Source: CADEEN01 sp963816315 (GTDB lineage Bacteria; Pseudomonadota; Gammaproteobacteria; Burkholderiales; Burkholderiaceae_C). Taken from it: a stretch of 64,000 nucleotides of DNA. Positions 26,541-34,483 of this stretch are shown here, in pieces (position 1 is the first letter of the stretch; each line of letters starts with the position of its first letter). The notes beneath the pieces were generated by a model. The model worked only from the letters and a program-made list of their open reading frames with translations, did not search any database and had not been told where the DNA came from. The stretch covers positions 1-64,000 of the forward strand of contig CAWFJZ010000032.1 of the NCBI GenBank assembly GCA_963816315.1, in the 5' to 3' direction. The position numbers and the translations under genes are program-made.

Positions 26541-26783
26541 TCAGCTCTTCTGCGCCGTGGGCAGATCACGGGCCGGGCAGGTCTGCGCGCATAGCCGAAT
26601 ACCATCGGTGCACTGGTGTTGAGCTTGAATTGGAAAGAGAGTGAACTTCCCCAAGCACTCTGAGTAGGTCTTGGAGCAAGTTTGTCCACACGCGCTTTCG
26701 ACCTTGCTTAGATCAATGTCTGATGTACTGGCACAGCCGGACAGAAGAAATAGAGCTGAGGCAAACCAACGAAAACATCTCAT
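26541..26783 (-). CDS. Small cysteine-containing lipoprotein, function unknown
   Basis: An 80-residue predicted lipoprotein. Its signal sequence MRCFRWFASALFLLSGCASTS has lipobox LSGC. The mature part has five further cysteines in ESACGQTCSKTYSECLG, HQCTDGIRLCAQTCPARD, a spacing that suggests disulfides or a metal site. It is not recognised as any named family. Start ATG 26783. It shares the lower-GC stretch with the SHOCT lipoprotein. Confidence 0.6.
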   Translation of the reverse strand: MRCFRWFASALFLLSGCASTSDIDLSKVESACGQTCSKTYSECLGKFTLFPIQAQHQCTDGIRLCAQTCPARDLPTAQKS

Positions 26784-26854
26784 TGTGTTCCGATACTGAT
26801 GTTTGAGTGCGGGGCGTGAGAGCTTAGGTGATTGCTCCAAAGAACGTTGTCACC

Positions 26855-27989
26855 TTAATCCAACGTCTGCCGATACCGCCTCAACGCCACCGCCCCGGCC
26901 ACGAACAGAAACGCCAGCAGCGGCCACAACTCGGGCAGCGCGTGCGCCACGTCGTGGCCCTTCAGCATGATGCCGCGCACGATGCGCAGGAAGTGGGTCA
27001 GCGGCAGCACCTCGCCGAGCTTCTGCGCCCACTCGGGCATGCCGCGGAACGGGAACATGAAGCCCGACAGCAGCATCGACGGCAGGAAGAAGAAGAACGT
27101 CATCTGCATCGCCTGCAACTGGTTGCGGGCCAGCGTGCTGAAGGTGAATCCCACCGCGAGGTTGGCGAGCATGAAGACGCCGATCATCGCCAGCAGCAGC
27201 ACGAGGCTGCCTTCCATCGGCACTTCGAACAGCAACGCCGCCGCGCTGAGGATGACGCCGAGCTGGATGTAGCCGATGACGACGTACGGCGCGATCTTGC
27301 CGACCATGACTTCGAACGGCCGCACCGGCGTGGCCAGCAGGTTTTCCATCGTGCCGCGCTCGCGCTCGCGCGTCATCGCCAGACTCGTCAGCATGACCAT
27401 CGTCATCGTCAGGATCGTGCCGATGAGGCCGGGCACGATGTTGTAGCGCGACAGGCCCTCCGGGTTGTAGCGGCGATGCACGCGCAGCTCGAACGGCGCG
27501 GCGCTGGCGTTGAGTGAGCGCGAGCGGGCCTTTCAAATCATGCAGCAGCGCTTGACCTGCCACGTTGCCGAGCGCCGCGATCGCGTTGCCCGAGGCCGAC
27601 GGGTCGGTGGCATCGACCGAGACCAGCACCGCAGGTTTCTCGCCGCGCAGCACGCGTTGCGTGAAGTCGTTCGGGATGACGACCATGAACTGCGCGTCGC
27701 CGTCTTCGATCAGCGCTTCGGCTTCGTGTTCGCTGGTGCCGGTGTGGATGACCTTGAAGTAGCCGGTGTTCTGCAAAGCCGCCGACAGGCTGCGCGCCAG
27801 CGGGCCGCTGTCGGCGGAGACGACGGCCGTCGGCAGGCCCTTCGGGTCGGTGTTGATCGCGTAGCCGAAGAGGACCAACTGCATGATCGGCACGCCGATC
27901 GCCATCGCGAACGTCAGCCGGTCGCGCAGCATCTGCTGGAACTCCTTGATGAAGATCGCCAACAGGCGCTGCCACGAAAAGGCTTTCAC
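26855..27989 (-). CDS. ABC-2 type exporter permease (one frameshift)
   Basis: Membrane subunit of a drug- or substrate-export ABC transporter (YbhS/YhhJ type). The first part, from GTG 27989, has IFIKEFQQMLRDRLTFAMAIGVPIMQLVLFGYAINTDPKGLPTAVV and a periplasmic loop. The second part has YNIVPGLIGTILTMTMVMLTSLAMTRERERGTMENLLATPVRP, the ABC-2 signature, and four or five helices to the end. The two parts lie in different frames with a break near 27512-27530, in a GC-rich alternating stretch. The start overlaps the ATPase stop (GTGA). The operon order is HlyD, ATPase, permease, with an IS110 element between the first two. Confidence 0.82.
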
Positions 27990-28930
27990 GCGGCCACCTT
28001 CTTGAAGTTGTCCGGCGCATCGGCGAGCAGGCTGATGAACACGTCTTCCAGGTTGGCGTCGGTGCGCTGCCACGCAAGGCCGGGCTTATCGCGCCACGGC
28101 GCGATGGCCGCGTCGAGCGCCGCCACATCACGCCCCGCGACATGCAGCGCGTTGCCGAACGCCGCCACCGAGAGCACGCCCGGCGCGGCCTTCAGCGGCG
28201 CGACGAGCGGCGTCAGCATCTCGCCCTGCACGGCCCACACGGTGAGCGCCGCATCGCGCACGATCTCGCGCTCGGTGCCGCGCGCCAACACCTTGCCGTA
28301 GGCGATGTACACGAGCTCGTGGCAGCGCTCGGCCTCGTCCATGTAGTGCGTCGAGACGAGCACGGTGATGCCTTCGACGGCCAGCGCATGGATCTGGTCC
28401 CAGAACTCGCGTCGCGCTTTCGGATCGACGCCGGCCGTCGGTTCATCGAGCAGCAGCAGGCGCGGCTCGTGCATCAAACAGGCAGCGAGGGCCAAGCGCT
28501 GCTTCCAGCCGCCCGACAGCGCGCCGGCGAGCTGCTTCTGCCGCGACGTGAGGCCCAGCCGTTCGAGCGTGCGGTCCACCGCGTCACGCCGGTTCGGCAG
28601 CTCGTACAGGCGCGCAATGAACTCGAGGTTCTCGCGGATCGACAGATCTTCGTAAAGGCCGAAGCGCTGCGTCATGTAGCCGACTTCGCGGCGGATCTGC
28701 ATGGCATCGCGCCGCAGGTCCATGCCCAGGCACGTGCCCTCGCCGGCGTCGGGCGTGAGCAGGCCGCAGAGCATGCGGATCGTCGTCGTCTTGCCGCTGC
28801 CGTTGGGGCCGAGGAAGCCGCAGATGCGGCCGGCCGCGACTTGCAGCGTCACGTCATCGACGACGGCGCGGCCGTCGTAGCGCTTGGTCAGGCCGCGCAC
28901 GTCGATGGCGAGGGGCGCGCTCCCCCTCAC
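27986..28930 (-). CDS. ABC exporter ATP-binding protein
   Basis: A 314-residue ATPase of the ABC-2 exporter. It has Walker A GPNGSGKTTT, Q-loop YMTQRFGLYEDL, signature LSGGWKQRLALA, Walker B LLLLDEPTAGVD and H-loop VSTHYMDEAERC, plus the C-terminal segment typical of YbhF-like ATPases. The probable start is GTG 28930, inside a palindromic repeat and only about 9 bases from the IS110 insertion. The original upstream region and any ribosome-binding site have therefore been replaced by IS sequence. It is coupled to the permease by a 4-base overlap. Confidence 0.83.
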   Translation of the reverse strand: MRGSAPLAIDVRGLTKRYDGRAVVDDVTLQVAAGRICGFLGPNGSGKTTTIRMLCGLLTPDAGEGTCLGMDLRRDAMQIRREVGYMTQRFGLYEDLSIRENLEFIARLYELPNRRDAVDRTLERLGLTSRQKQLAGALSGGWKQRLALAACLMHEPRLLLLDEPTAGVDPKARREFWDQIHALAVEGITVLVSTHYMDEAERCHELVYIAYGKVLARGTEREIVRDAALTVWAVQGEMLTPLVAPLKAAPGVLSVAAFGNALHVAGRDVAALDAAIAPWRDKPGLAWQRTDANLEDVFISLLADAPDNFKKVAA

Positions 28931-28939
28931 CCCGGCCCT
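28922..28939. repeat. Left half of a palindromic repeat interrupted by IS110
   Basis: CCCCCTCACCCCGGCCCT. Joined across the IS to CTCCCGCGCTGCGGGAGAGG (30246 on), it rebuilds a continuous, familiar proteobacterial intergenic repeat. The inverted form (GGGCCGGGGTGAGGGGG) lies at 30305-30321. Confidence 0.65.
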
Positions 28940-28949
28940 TGTATGTTCT

Positions 28950-29180
28950 TGGCCGTGGCATGACGTATTGTTCTCGTGATGGTGGTGGTAGAGACCTGTG
29001 GGCAAGTGGGCAGAGGTCGGCGGCGGTGGGCAACGCGCAGCGTTGTCCACCGCCGCCGGCCGCTCGGCGAAGCCGACTGTCCACTTGTCCACAGGCCCTG
29101 CGGCCCCATCGAATTTCGCGGTCCGTGCGCCAAACCTGTCAGCCCTCGGAGCTCACAGTTCGTGGGAGAGCGCTTGGTCA
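28950..29180 (+). ncRNA. Candidate IS110 bridge RNA in the non-coding left end
   Basis: IS110-group elements encode a guide RNA upstream of the transposase. This region folds strikingly on the plus strand. An outer stem of 19 pairs joins 28995-29013 to 29077-29095. Inside it lie a hairpin of 22 pairs (29015-29036 with 29040-29061, loop GCA) and a small hairpin (29064-29068 with 29072-29076, loop GAA). Several pairs are G-U on the plus strand but would be C-A on the minus strand, so an RNA in the transposase direction is favoured. A segment at 29161-29170 is complementary to the right target flank. The outer limits of the transcript are not determined. Confidence 0.55.
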
Positions 29181-29229
29181 ACGCACGGACGCGTTTCATC
29201 CAACCGTGTAGCCCGAACAGTTGCCAATC

Positions 29230-30228
29230 ATGAACATGAATCCGCAAGGTGGGGTAGCGAACGGCGCCGTGCGTCCCAACGCTGGTGTAGATGTCTCCAA
29301 GCAGCATCTGGATGCCCGCTGGAGCGGTGAAGACCAGCGCTGGAGCAACGACGCCGCCGGATGCGGCGAGTTGACTGCGAAGTTCAAAGCCGCCGGGGTC
29401 GACCTGGTGGTGATCGAAGCCACCGGCGGCTACGAGCGCGCGCTGGTGTGCGCGCTGCAAGCCGCAGGCATCACCGTGGCGCGCGTGAACCCCAGACAGG
29501 CGCGTGACTTCGCCAAGTCGATGGGGGTGCTGGCCAAGACCGACCGCGTGGACGCGCGGGTGCTGCGCGACTTCGCCGACGTGCTCGCGCGTCACAAGGA
29601 CCGCGCCAAGTACATCACCGCGCCGCACAGCGCCTACCAGGCCGAGCTGGGTGTCATGGTGACGCGTCGCCGCCAGCTGCTGGACATGCGCGTGGCCGAG
29701 TCCAATCGGCTGGAGTTGGCCGGCAAGCGCGCCGCGCGCAGCATCAAGGCAGTGCTGCGCACGCTGGACCGGCAATTGGCCGGCATCGACAGCGACTTCG
29801 ACCAGTTCCTCAAGGACCACTTCAAGTCCCAGCGCGATCTGCTCGACACGGTCAAAGGCGTGGGCCCGGTGATGATCATGACGATCAACGCGGCGCTGCC
29901 CGAACTGGGACATCTGCAGCGCCGCCAGATCGCCAAGCTGGTGGGCATCGCGCCGCTGGCCAACGACTCCGGACAACGCAAAGGCAAGCGCCAGATCTGG
30001 GGCGGGCGCGCCGACGTGCGTTCGCTTCTGTACATGGCCACGCTGTCGGCCAAGCAGCACAACCCCGTCATCCGGGCTTTCCACCAGCGCTTGATCGCAG
30101 CGGGCAAGCTGCCCAAAGTGGCCATCGTCGCGTGCATGCGCAAGCTGCTGACCATCCTCAACGCCATGGCTCGCGACGGCAAAGTCTGGGACCCGAAAAA
30201 GCATGTTCAAGCCTCAGCTACCGCTTGA
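29230..30228 (+). CDS. IS110-family transposase (DEDD recombinase)
   Basis: A 332-residue RuvC-like DEDD transposase. The N-terminal domain is VRPNAGVDVSKQHLDA (first Asp), VDLVVIEATGGYERALVCAL (Glu), and KTDRVDARVLRDFADVL (DxxDA). The C-terminal Transposase_20 domain has LLDTVKGVGPVMIMTINAALPELG and IAKLVGIAPLANDSGQRKGKRQIWGGRADVRSLLYMA, carrying the conserved glycines and the catalytic Ser segment. The start is ATG 29230; TTG 29221 is possible. The gene looks intact, so the element may be active. Confidence 0.92.
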   Translation: MNMNPQGGVANGAVRPNAGVDVSKQHLDARWSGEDQRWSNDAAGCGELTAKFKAAGVDLVVIEATGGYERALVCALQAAGITVARVNPRQARDFAKSMGVLAKTDRVDARVLRDFADVLARHKDRAKYITAPHSAYQAELGVMVTRRRQLLDMRVAESNRLELAGKRAARSIKAVLRTLDRQLAGIDSDFDQFLKDHFKSQRDLLDTVKGVGPVMIMTINAALPELGHLQRRQIAKLVGIAPLANDSGQRKGKRQIWGGRADVRSLLYMATLSAKQHNPVIRAFHQRLIAAGKLPKVAIVACMRKLLTILNAMARDGKVWDPKKHVQASATA

Positions 30229-30243
30229 CAGCGAACACAGTTG

Positions 30244-30321
30244 CTCTCCCGCGCTGCGGGAGAGGGAGCCATCCCAACTCCCTCTCCACCGCACTCGGGG
30301 GAGAGGGCCGGGGTGAGGGGG
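30244..30321. repeat. Right half of the interrupted palindromic repeat
   Basis: Begins with the hairpin CTCTCCCGC-GCT-GCGGGAGAG (30244-30264) and ends GGGCCGGGGTGAGGGGG (30305-30321). Together with the left half at 28922-28939 it forms the target site of the IS110 element, between the HlyD and ATPase genes. Confidence 0.65.
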
Positions 30322-30325
30322 TCTT

Positions 30326-31279
30326 TCATGCGCCTGGCACCGGCTTCACATCCACCGGCTGCCCCGGCTTCAAGCGCACTCCGTCCTTCGCCTCCGGCCG
30401 CGCCTCGACCAGGAACACCAGGCGCGCTCGCTGCGAGTTCGAGTAGATCACCGGCGGCGTGTACTCGGCGCGCGTGGCGATGAAGTCGATGCGCGCCGCG
30501 ATCGGCGCGCCGCAGCCGTCGCAGCGCAGCTCGACGTTCTGGCCGAGCTTGACCGCGCCGAGTTCGGTCTCGGGCACGAAGAAGCGCGCCTTCACGGCGC
30601 CCGGCGGCAGCAGCGCAATCACCGGCTGGCCGGCGTTGACCCATTCGCCGACCCGAAACAGCGTGTCGGCGACGAGTGCGTCGTCGGGCGCGCGCTGCTG
30701 CTTCTGCTGTTCACGCCATTGCGACTGCACCAGAGCCGAGCGCGCGGCATCGGACAGCGCCTCCGCGGAGGCGCGTTCATCGGCACGCGCCGGCAAGCGC
30801 GCCACGCGCAGCGCGGCTTCGAGCTCGGCCACATGCGCCCGCGACTGGTTCGCCGCCGTGCGCGCATCGTCCAGCCGCGATGGCGAGATGAAGCCTTGGG
30901 TCACCAATTGCTGCGCGCGCTTCAACTCACTGGCCGCCAGCGCCGCCTGCGCCCGCGCCTGCACGAGCTGCGCCTGCGTAACGGCGACTTCTTCTTTGCG
31001 CCGCCCTTTGTCGGTGTTGTCGGCCTGCGCCTGCGCGCTCGTCGCCCGCGCCTGCGCTTCTTCGCGCGCCGCGCGTTCGCTCGCGCTGTCGAGCGCGAAC
31101 AATGCCGCGCCGCGGGCAACGTTCTCGCCGCGCTTGACGGCCAGCGTCGTCAGCGCGCCGCCGAGCGGCGAGGCGACATAGACGTAGTTGCCTTCGACAT
31201 AGCCCGACCACACGCGCTCTGGAGCGCGCTGGCAGCCGGCCAGCAACAAGGCGCACAGCCACCAGAGCCATCGGGTCAT
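30326..31279 (-). CDS. HlyD-family membrane fusion lipoprotein of the exporter
   Basis: A 317-residue periplasmic adaptor. It starts MTRWLWWLCALLLAGCQRAP, a signal with lipobox LAGC. The barrel/lipoyl half GYVEGNYVYVASPLGGALTTLAVKRGENVARGAALFALD is followed by a long coiled-coil hairpin (roughly residues 60-190, rich in Ala, Glu, Arg, Gln). Then comes the second lipoyl half ADTLFRVGEWVNAGQPVIALLPPGAVKARFFVPE. It should link the inner-membrane ABC exporter to an outer-membrane channel. It is the first gene of the operon, now separated from its ATPase by IS110. Start ATG 31279. Confidence 0.87.
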   Translation of the reverse strand: MTRWLWWLCALLLAGCQRAPERVWSGYVEGNYVYVASPLGGALTTLAVKRGENVARGAALFALDSASERAAREEAQARATSAQAQADNTDKGRRKEEVAVTQAQLVQARAQAALAASELKRAQQLVTQGFISPSRLDDARTAANQSRAHVAELEAALRVARLPARADERASAEALSDAARSALVQSQWREQQKQQRAPDDALVADTLFRVGEWVNAGQPVIALLPPGAVKARFFVPETELGAVKLGQNVELRCDGCGAPIAARIDFIATRAEYTPPVIYSNSQRARLVFLVEARPEAKDGVRLKPGQPVDVKPVPGA

Positions 31280-31330
31280 GGATCGTTCTCCGCCGCGGGA
31301 CACGGCATTCTCAGCCTCTGCGACCACCGA

Positions 31331-31336
31331 TATACT
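31331..31336 (+). promoter_or_regulatory. Candidate -10 box for metX
   Basis: TATACT, one mismatch to TATAAT, placed about 10 bases before the 5' edge of the SAM-II riboswitch. No good -35 element is visible upstream, so the call rests on position. Confidence 0.4.
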
Positions 31337-31342
31337 GATCCA

Positions 31343-31402
31343 CGTCAGCGCCGATTTGCACCAGCTTGCGGGCGCTTAAACAAATTCCGCTAAACAGGCC
31401 AT
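31343..31402 (+). promoter_or_regulatory. SAM-II riboswitch
   Basis: Upstream of metX. It shows the H-type pseudoknot of the SAM-II class. Stem 1 is AGCGCC (31347-31352) with GGCGCT (31371-31376). Stem 2 is ATTTG (31354-31358) with CAAAT (31381-31385). The conserved GCTTGCGGGCGC, TTAAACAAAT and CCGCTAAAC segments are present. SAM binding is known to shut off translation of downstream methionine genes. The riboswitch ends about 60 bases before the metX ATG. Confidence 0.85.
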
Positions 31403-31462
31403 GAGCACCGCCCGGCCGTTCCGAAGGTGCTCGCGCCGCAGCGCGGAGCGCGAAGTCTCTCT

Positions 31463-32608
31463 ATGAACTCGATCGGTTCCGTTGCCGCACAGCAGATGCT
31501 TTTCAGCGAGCCGCTGCCGCTGCGAAGCGGTGCATCGCTCGCCGGCTACCAGCTCACCTACGAAACCTACGGCACGCTCAACGCCGACAAGAGCAACGCG
31601 GTGCTGGTTTGCCATGCGTTGAACGCTTCGCACCACGTCGCCGGTGTCGATGCGTCCGGTGCCACGGGCTGGTGGGACAACCTCGTCGGCCCCGGCAAGC
31701 CGCTCGACACCGAGCGCTTCTTCGTCATCGGCGTCAACAACCCCGGTTCGTGTTTCGGCTCGACCGGGCCGATGCACATCAACCCGGCCACGGGAAAACC
31801 TTATGGCGCCGACTTCCCCGTCATCACCGTCGAAGACTGGGTCGATGCGCAGGCGCGGCTGATCGACAAGCTCGGCATCAACCAACTCGCGGCGGTGCTC
31901 GGCGGCAGCCTCGGCGGCATGCAGGCCCTGGCGTGGACACTGCGCTATCCGGACCGCATCCGCCACTGTATCGGCGTGGCCACGGCGCCCAACCTCTCGG
32001 CCGAGAACATCGCCTTCAACGAGATCGCGCGCCGCGCCATCATCACCGACCCCGACTTCCACGGCGGCCACTTCTATGCGCATGGCGTCGTGCCGCGCCG
32101 CGGCCTGACGATCGCGCGCATGATCGGCCACGTCACGTACCTCAGCGACGACGTGATGGGCAGCAAGTTCGGCCGCAAGCTGCGCAACGGCTCGACGGGC
32201 ACGATGAGCTACGGCTACGACGTGGATTTCGAGATCGAGAGCTACCTGCGCTACCAGGGCGACAAGTTCAGCGACTACTTCGACGCCAACACCTACTTGC
32301 TGATCACGCGCGCGCTCGACTACTTCGACCCCGCCGCGGCGCACGGCGGCGACCTGGCGCGCACCTTCGCCGACGTCAAAGCACAGTTCCTGCTGGTGAG
32401 CTTCACCACCGACTGGCGCTTCTCGCCGGCGCGCTCGCACGAGCTGGTCAAAGCGCTGGTCACCAACCGCCACCGCGTCAGCTACGCCGAGATCGCCGCG
32501 CCGCACGGCCACGACGCTTTCTTGCTCGACGATGCGCGCTACCACGGCGTGCTCAGCCCCACCTTCGACCGCATCGCGGCCGAGTTCACGACGGAGCCCC
32601 GACGATGA
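31463..32608 (+). CDS. metX: Homoserine O-acetyl/succinyltransferase
   Basis: First committed step of methionine synthesis: acylates homoserine. The 381-residue alpha/beta hydrolase has LVCHALNASHHVAG, GWWDNLVGPGKPLDT, NNPGSCFGSTGP, the nucleophile elbow LGGSLGGMQALAW, and a catalytic Asp/His near SFTTDWRFSP and APHGHDAFLLDD. In proteobacteria with metW, MetX enzymes usually use succinyl-CoA; that specificity is inferred. Start ATG 31463 under SAM-II control, followed by metW after 27 bases. Confidence 0.94.
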   Translation: MNSIGSVAAQQMLFSEPLPLRSGASLAGYQLTYETYGTLNADKSNAVLVCHALNASHHVAGVDASGATGWWDNLVGPGKPLDTERFFVIGVNNPGSCFGSTGPMHINPATGKPYGADFPVITVEDWVDAQARLIDKLGINQLAAVLGGSLGGMQALAWTLRYPDRIRHCIGVATAPNLSAENIAFNEIARRAIITDPDFHGGHFYAHGVVPRRGLTIARMIGHVTYLSDDVMGSKFGRKLRNGSTGTMSYGYDVDFEIESYLRYQGDKFSDYFDANTYLLITRALDYFDPAAAHGGDLARTFADVKAQFLLVSFTTDWRFSPARSHELVKALVTNRHRVSYAEIAAPHGHDAFLLDDARYHGVLSPTFDRIAAEFTTEPRR

Positions 32609-32635
32609 TGAAAACCGCGCCGGCCTGAACGCAAG

Positions 32636-33220
32636 ATGACCCAGCGCCGCGACCTCGACGTCATCGCCAGCCTGGTGCCGGCGGGATCGCGCGTGCTCGA
32701 CCTGGGTTGCGGCAGCGGCGAGCTGCTCGCGCACCTCGTCCGGCACAAGCAATGCAGCGGCTACGGCGTCGAGATCGACGACGCGAACCTGCGCGCGGCG
32801 ATGGCGCGCGGCATCGACGTGCTGCAGTTGAACCTCGAAGAAGGGCTGGCGATGTTCGGTGACGCCAGCTTCGACGTCGTGCTGCAGTTGGACACGCTGC
32901 AGCACCTGCGCAATGCCGAGAAGATGCTGGTCGAGACGGCGCGTGTCGGCCGCATCGGCATCGTCAGTTTTCCGAACTTCGCGCACTGGCCGAACCGGCT
33001 GGCGGTGATGCGCGGACGCATGCCGGTGACCAAGGTACTGCCGTACCAGTGGTACGACACGCCCAACATCCGCGTCGGCACGCTGGCCGACTTCGACATC
33101 CTGGCGCGCAAGAACGGCCTGTCGATCCTCGACAGTTTTGGTCTGCGCGACGGCAAGCCGGTGCGTTTCTGGCCGAACGCGCGGGCCAGCGTTGCGGTGT
33201 TCAAGTTCGAGCGCCGCTGA
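32636..33220 (+). CDS. metW: Methionine biosynthesis protein MetW
   Basis: A 194-residue methyltransferase-fold protein needed with MetX for homoserine acylation in many proteobacteria. It has the SAM-fold motif RVLDLGCGSGELLAHL, DVLQLNLEEGL, DVVLQLDTLQHLRN and the MetW-specific FPNFAHWPNRLAVMRGRMPVTKVLPYQWYDTPNIR. It is co-transcribed with metX and so under the same riboswitch. Confidence 0.94.
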   Translation: MTQRRDLDVIASLVPAGSRVLDLGCGSGELLAHLVRHKQCSGYGVEIDDANLRAAMARGIDVLQLNLEEGLAMFGDASFDVVLQLDTLQHLRNAEKMLVETARVGRIGIVSFPNFAHWPNRLAVMRGRMPVTKVLPYQWYDTPNIRVGTLADFDILARKNGLSILDSFGLRDGKPVRFWPNARASVAVFKFERR

Positions 33221-33242
33221 TCGGGGATCCGCGCTGCCGCCG

Positions 33243-34424
33243 TCAGTTGCGCCGCGTTGACTCGCCGCTGGGTTCCGCGGGCTCGATGCTGCGCAGCTTG
33301 GACGCATAGATCGCGCGCTCGCGCGCCGTGACGCTGTTCTTCATCGCCGCGTCGAGATGCCGGCGTGCCTGCTGCACGTCGCCCAGGCCGTAGAGCGCCA
33401 CGGCGAGCCAGAAGTGGAACTCGTGGTAGTCGGGGTCGCGCTTCATCTCACGCAGCAGGTGCTCGCGCGCGGCGGCGTACTGGCCGGCCTTGGCTGCCGC
33501 CACGCCGCGGTCGAAGTGTGCGAACGGAGGATCACGCTCGATCGCGGCCAGGCGCTGCTGGAACAGCGCCGCCTCGGCCACGCGCCCTTGCTGCTTCAGC
33601 AGGTTGGCGACGTTCTGCAAGGCGGCCTTGTGCTCGCCGTCGTGCGCCACGGCCTCGCGGTAAGCGCGCTCGGCGGCCGCCGCCAGGCCGCGCCGCTGAT
33701 AGACCACGCCCAGCGTGTTGTAGGCGCCGGCGTAGCCCGGGTCCTGGATCACCGCCTCGCGTGCATGGGCGTAGGCGTCGTCGATGGCGCCGCGGACGAG
33801 GAACTCCGCGGCGCGGTTGTTCATGAACATGGCCAGGATCGTCGCCTCGCTGACCACATGCAGCGCTTGTCCGCGGCCGACCGGCAGCGTGCCGAAGTCG
33901 ATGCGCAGTTGCGTGCCGGCGTCGTAAGCGCCGAGCCGATCGACCAGGCGCTTGGCCACGGTGATGTTGACGTGGCCGTTGACGAACGACAGGTCGCCGC
34001 TGCGGCTCCAGGTTTCATGGCCGGTGAGCGCCTGAAAGGCGATCGGAAGTTGCAGGTGCTTGGCCAGCGCCGCGGTCATCACCACCAGCGACAGGCAGTT
34101 GCCGGCGCGCGCGTCGAACGCCTCGGCGGCGGTGCGTGTCAGCTCGGCGTCGTACTCGAGCCGCAACTGCGCCTTGGTGTGCAAGGCTTCGACCAGCCCG
34201 CGCTGCGCACCGAGCTGGCGGATCGACGCAGCGATGTCGCGCTCGAGATAAACGCGCATCGCCGGGCTGAGCGCGAACACGGCGCTCGCATCGGGCACGT
34301 GCCTCGGCGCCGCAAAGGCCGCGTCCTCGAACAGGCTCGGCGGCGGCGGCGCGGCCGGCGGCGGCGTGGCACAGGCCGCCAGCAGCAGCGCTGCAAACAC
34401 GGGTAGCCAACGGGTCGATGCCAT
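33243..34424 (-). CDS. TPR lipoprotein with transglutaminase-like segment
   Basis: A 393-residue predicted outer-membrane or periplasmic lipoprotein. Signal and lipobox are WLPVFAALLLAACATPP. Residues ~85-200 resemble a transglutaminase-like or bacterial peptidase-like domain (FDARAGNCLSLVVMTAALAKHLQLP, with a Cys, then HETWSRSGD and HVNITVAK). The C-terminal half holds about four tetratricopeptide units (GAYNTLGVVYQRRGLAAAAERAYREAV and following). The precise role is unknown. Convergent with metW. Confidence 0.75.
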   Translation of the reverse strand: MASTRWLPVFAALLLAACATPPPAAPPPPSLFEDAAFAAPRHVPDASAVFALSPAMRVYLERDIAASIRQLGAQRGLVEALHTKAQLRLEYDAELTRTAAEAFDARAGNCLSLVVMTAALAKHLQLPIAFQALTGHETWSRSGDLSFVNGHVNITVAKRLVDRLGAYDAGTQLRIDFGTLPVGRGQALHVVSEATILAMFMNNRAAEFLVRGAIDDAYAHAREAVIQDPGYAGAYNTLGVVYQRRGLAAAAERAYREAVAHDGEHKAALQNVANLLKQQGRVAEAALFQQRLAAIERDPPFAHFDRGVAAAKAGQYAAAREHLLREMKRDPDYHEFHFWLAVALYGLGDVQQARRHLDAAMKNSVTARERAIYASKLRSIEPAEPSGESTRRN

Positions 34425-34483
34425 GCACGAATGGTAGAACTTGCCGGCCTACACTGCAGGCCTTCTTCGTGGGAGCACCCGTC

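Larger units (their letters stand above)
28940..30245 (+). mobile_element. IS110-family insertion sequence (about 1306 bp)
   Basis: The boundaries are inferred from the interrupted repeat: flanking target halves end at CT (28938-28939) and resume after CT (30244-30245), a 2-base core as expected for IS110-family recombination. There are no terminal inverted repeats, in keeping with the family. The layout is a ~290-base non-coding left end, one transposase gene and a short right end, matching the IS110 subgroup rather than IS1111. It lies opposite in direction to the surrounding exporter operon. The exact ends are uncertain by 2 bases because of the duplicated core. Confidence 0.75.

Noticed and set aside
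29019..29057. IS110 hairpin taken as a simple transcription terminator
   Set aside because: It has no U-tract, lies upstream of the transposase, and is nested in a larger three-way fold with plus-strand-specific wobble pairs.
28931..29092. N-terminal extension of the ABC ATPase, including a His-run
   Set aside because: It is read from the IS110 left end in antisense; ATPase similarity begins only after 28930.
31376..33307. Minus-strand 643-codon frame opposite metX-metW
   Set aside because: No domain, and it overlaps a riboswitch-controlled metX-metW pair that is fully supported.
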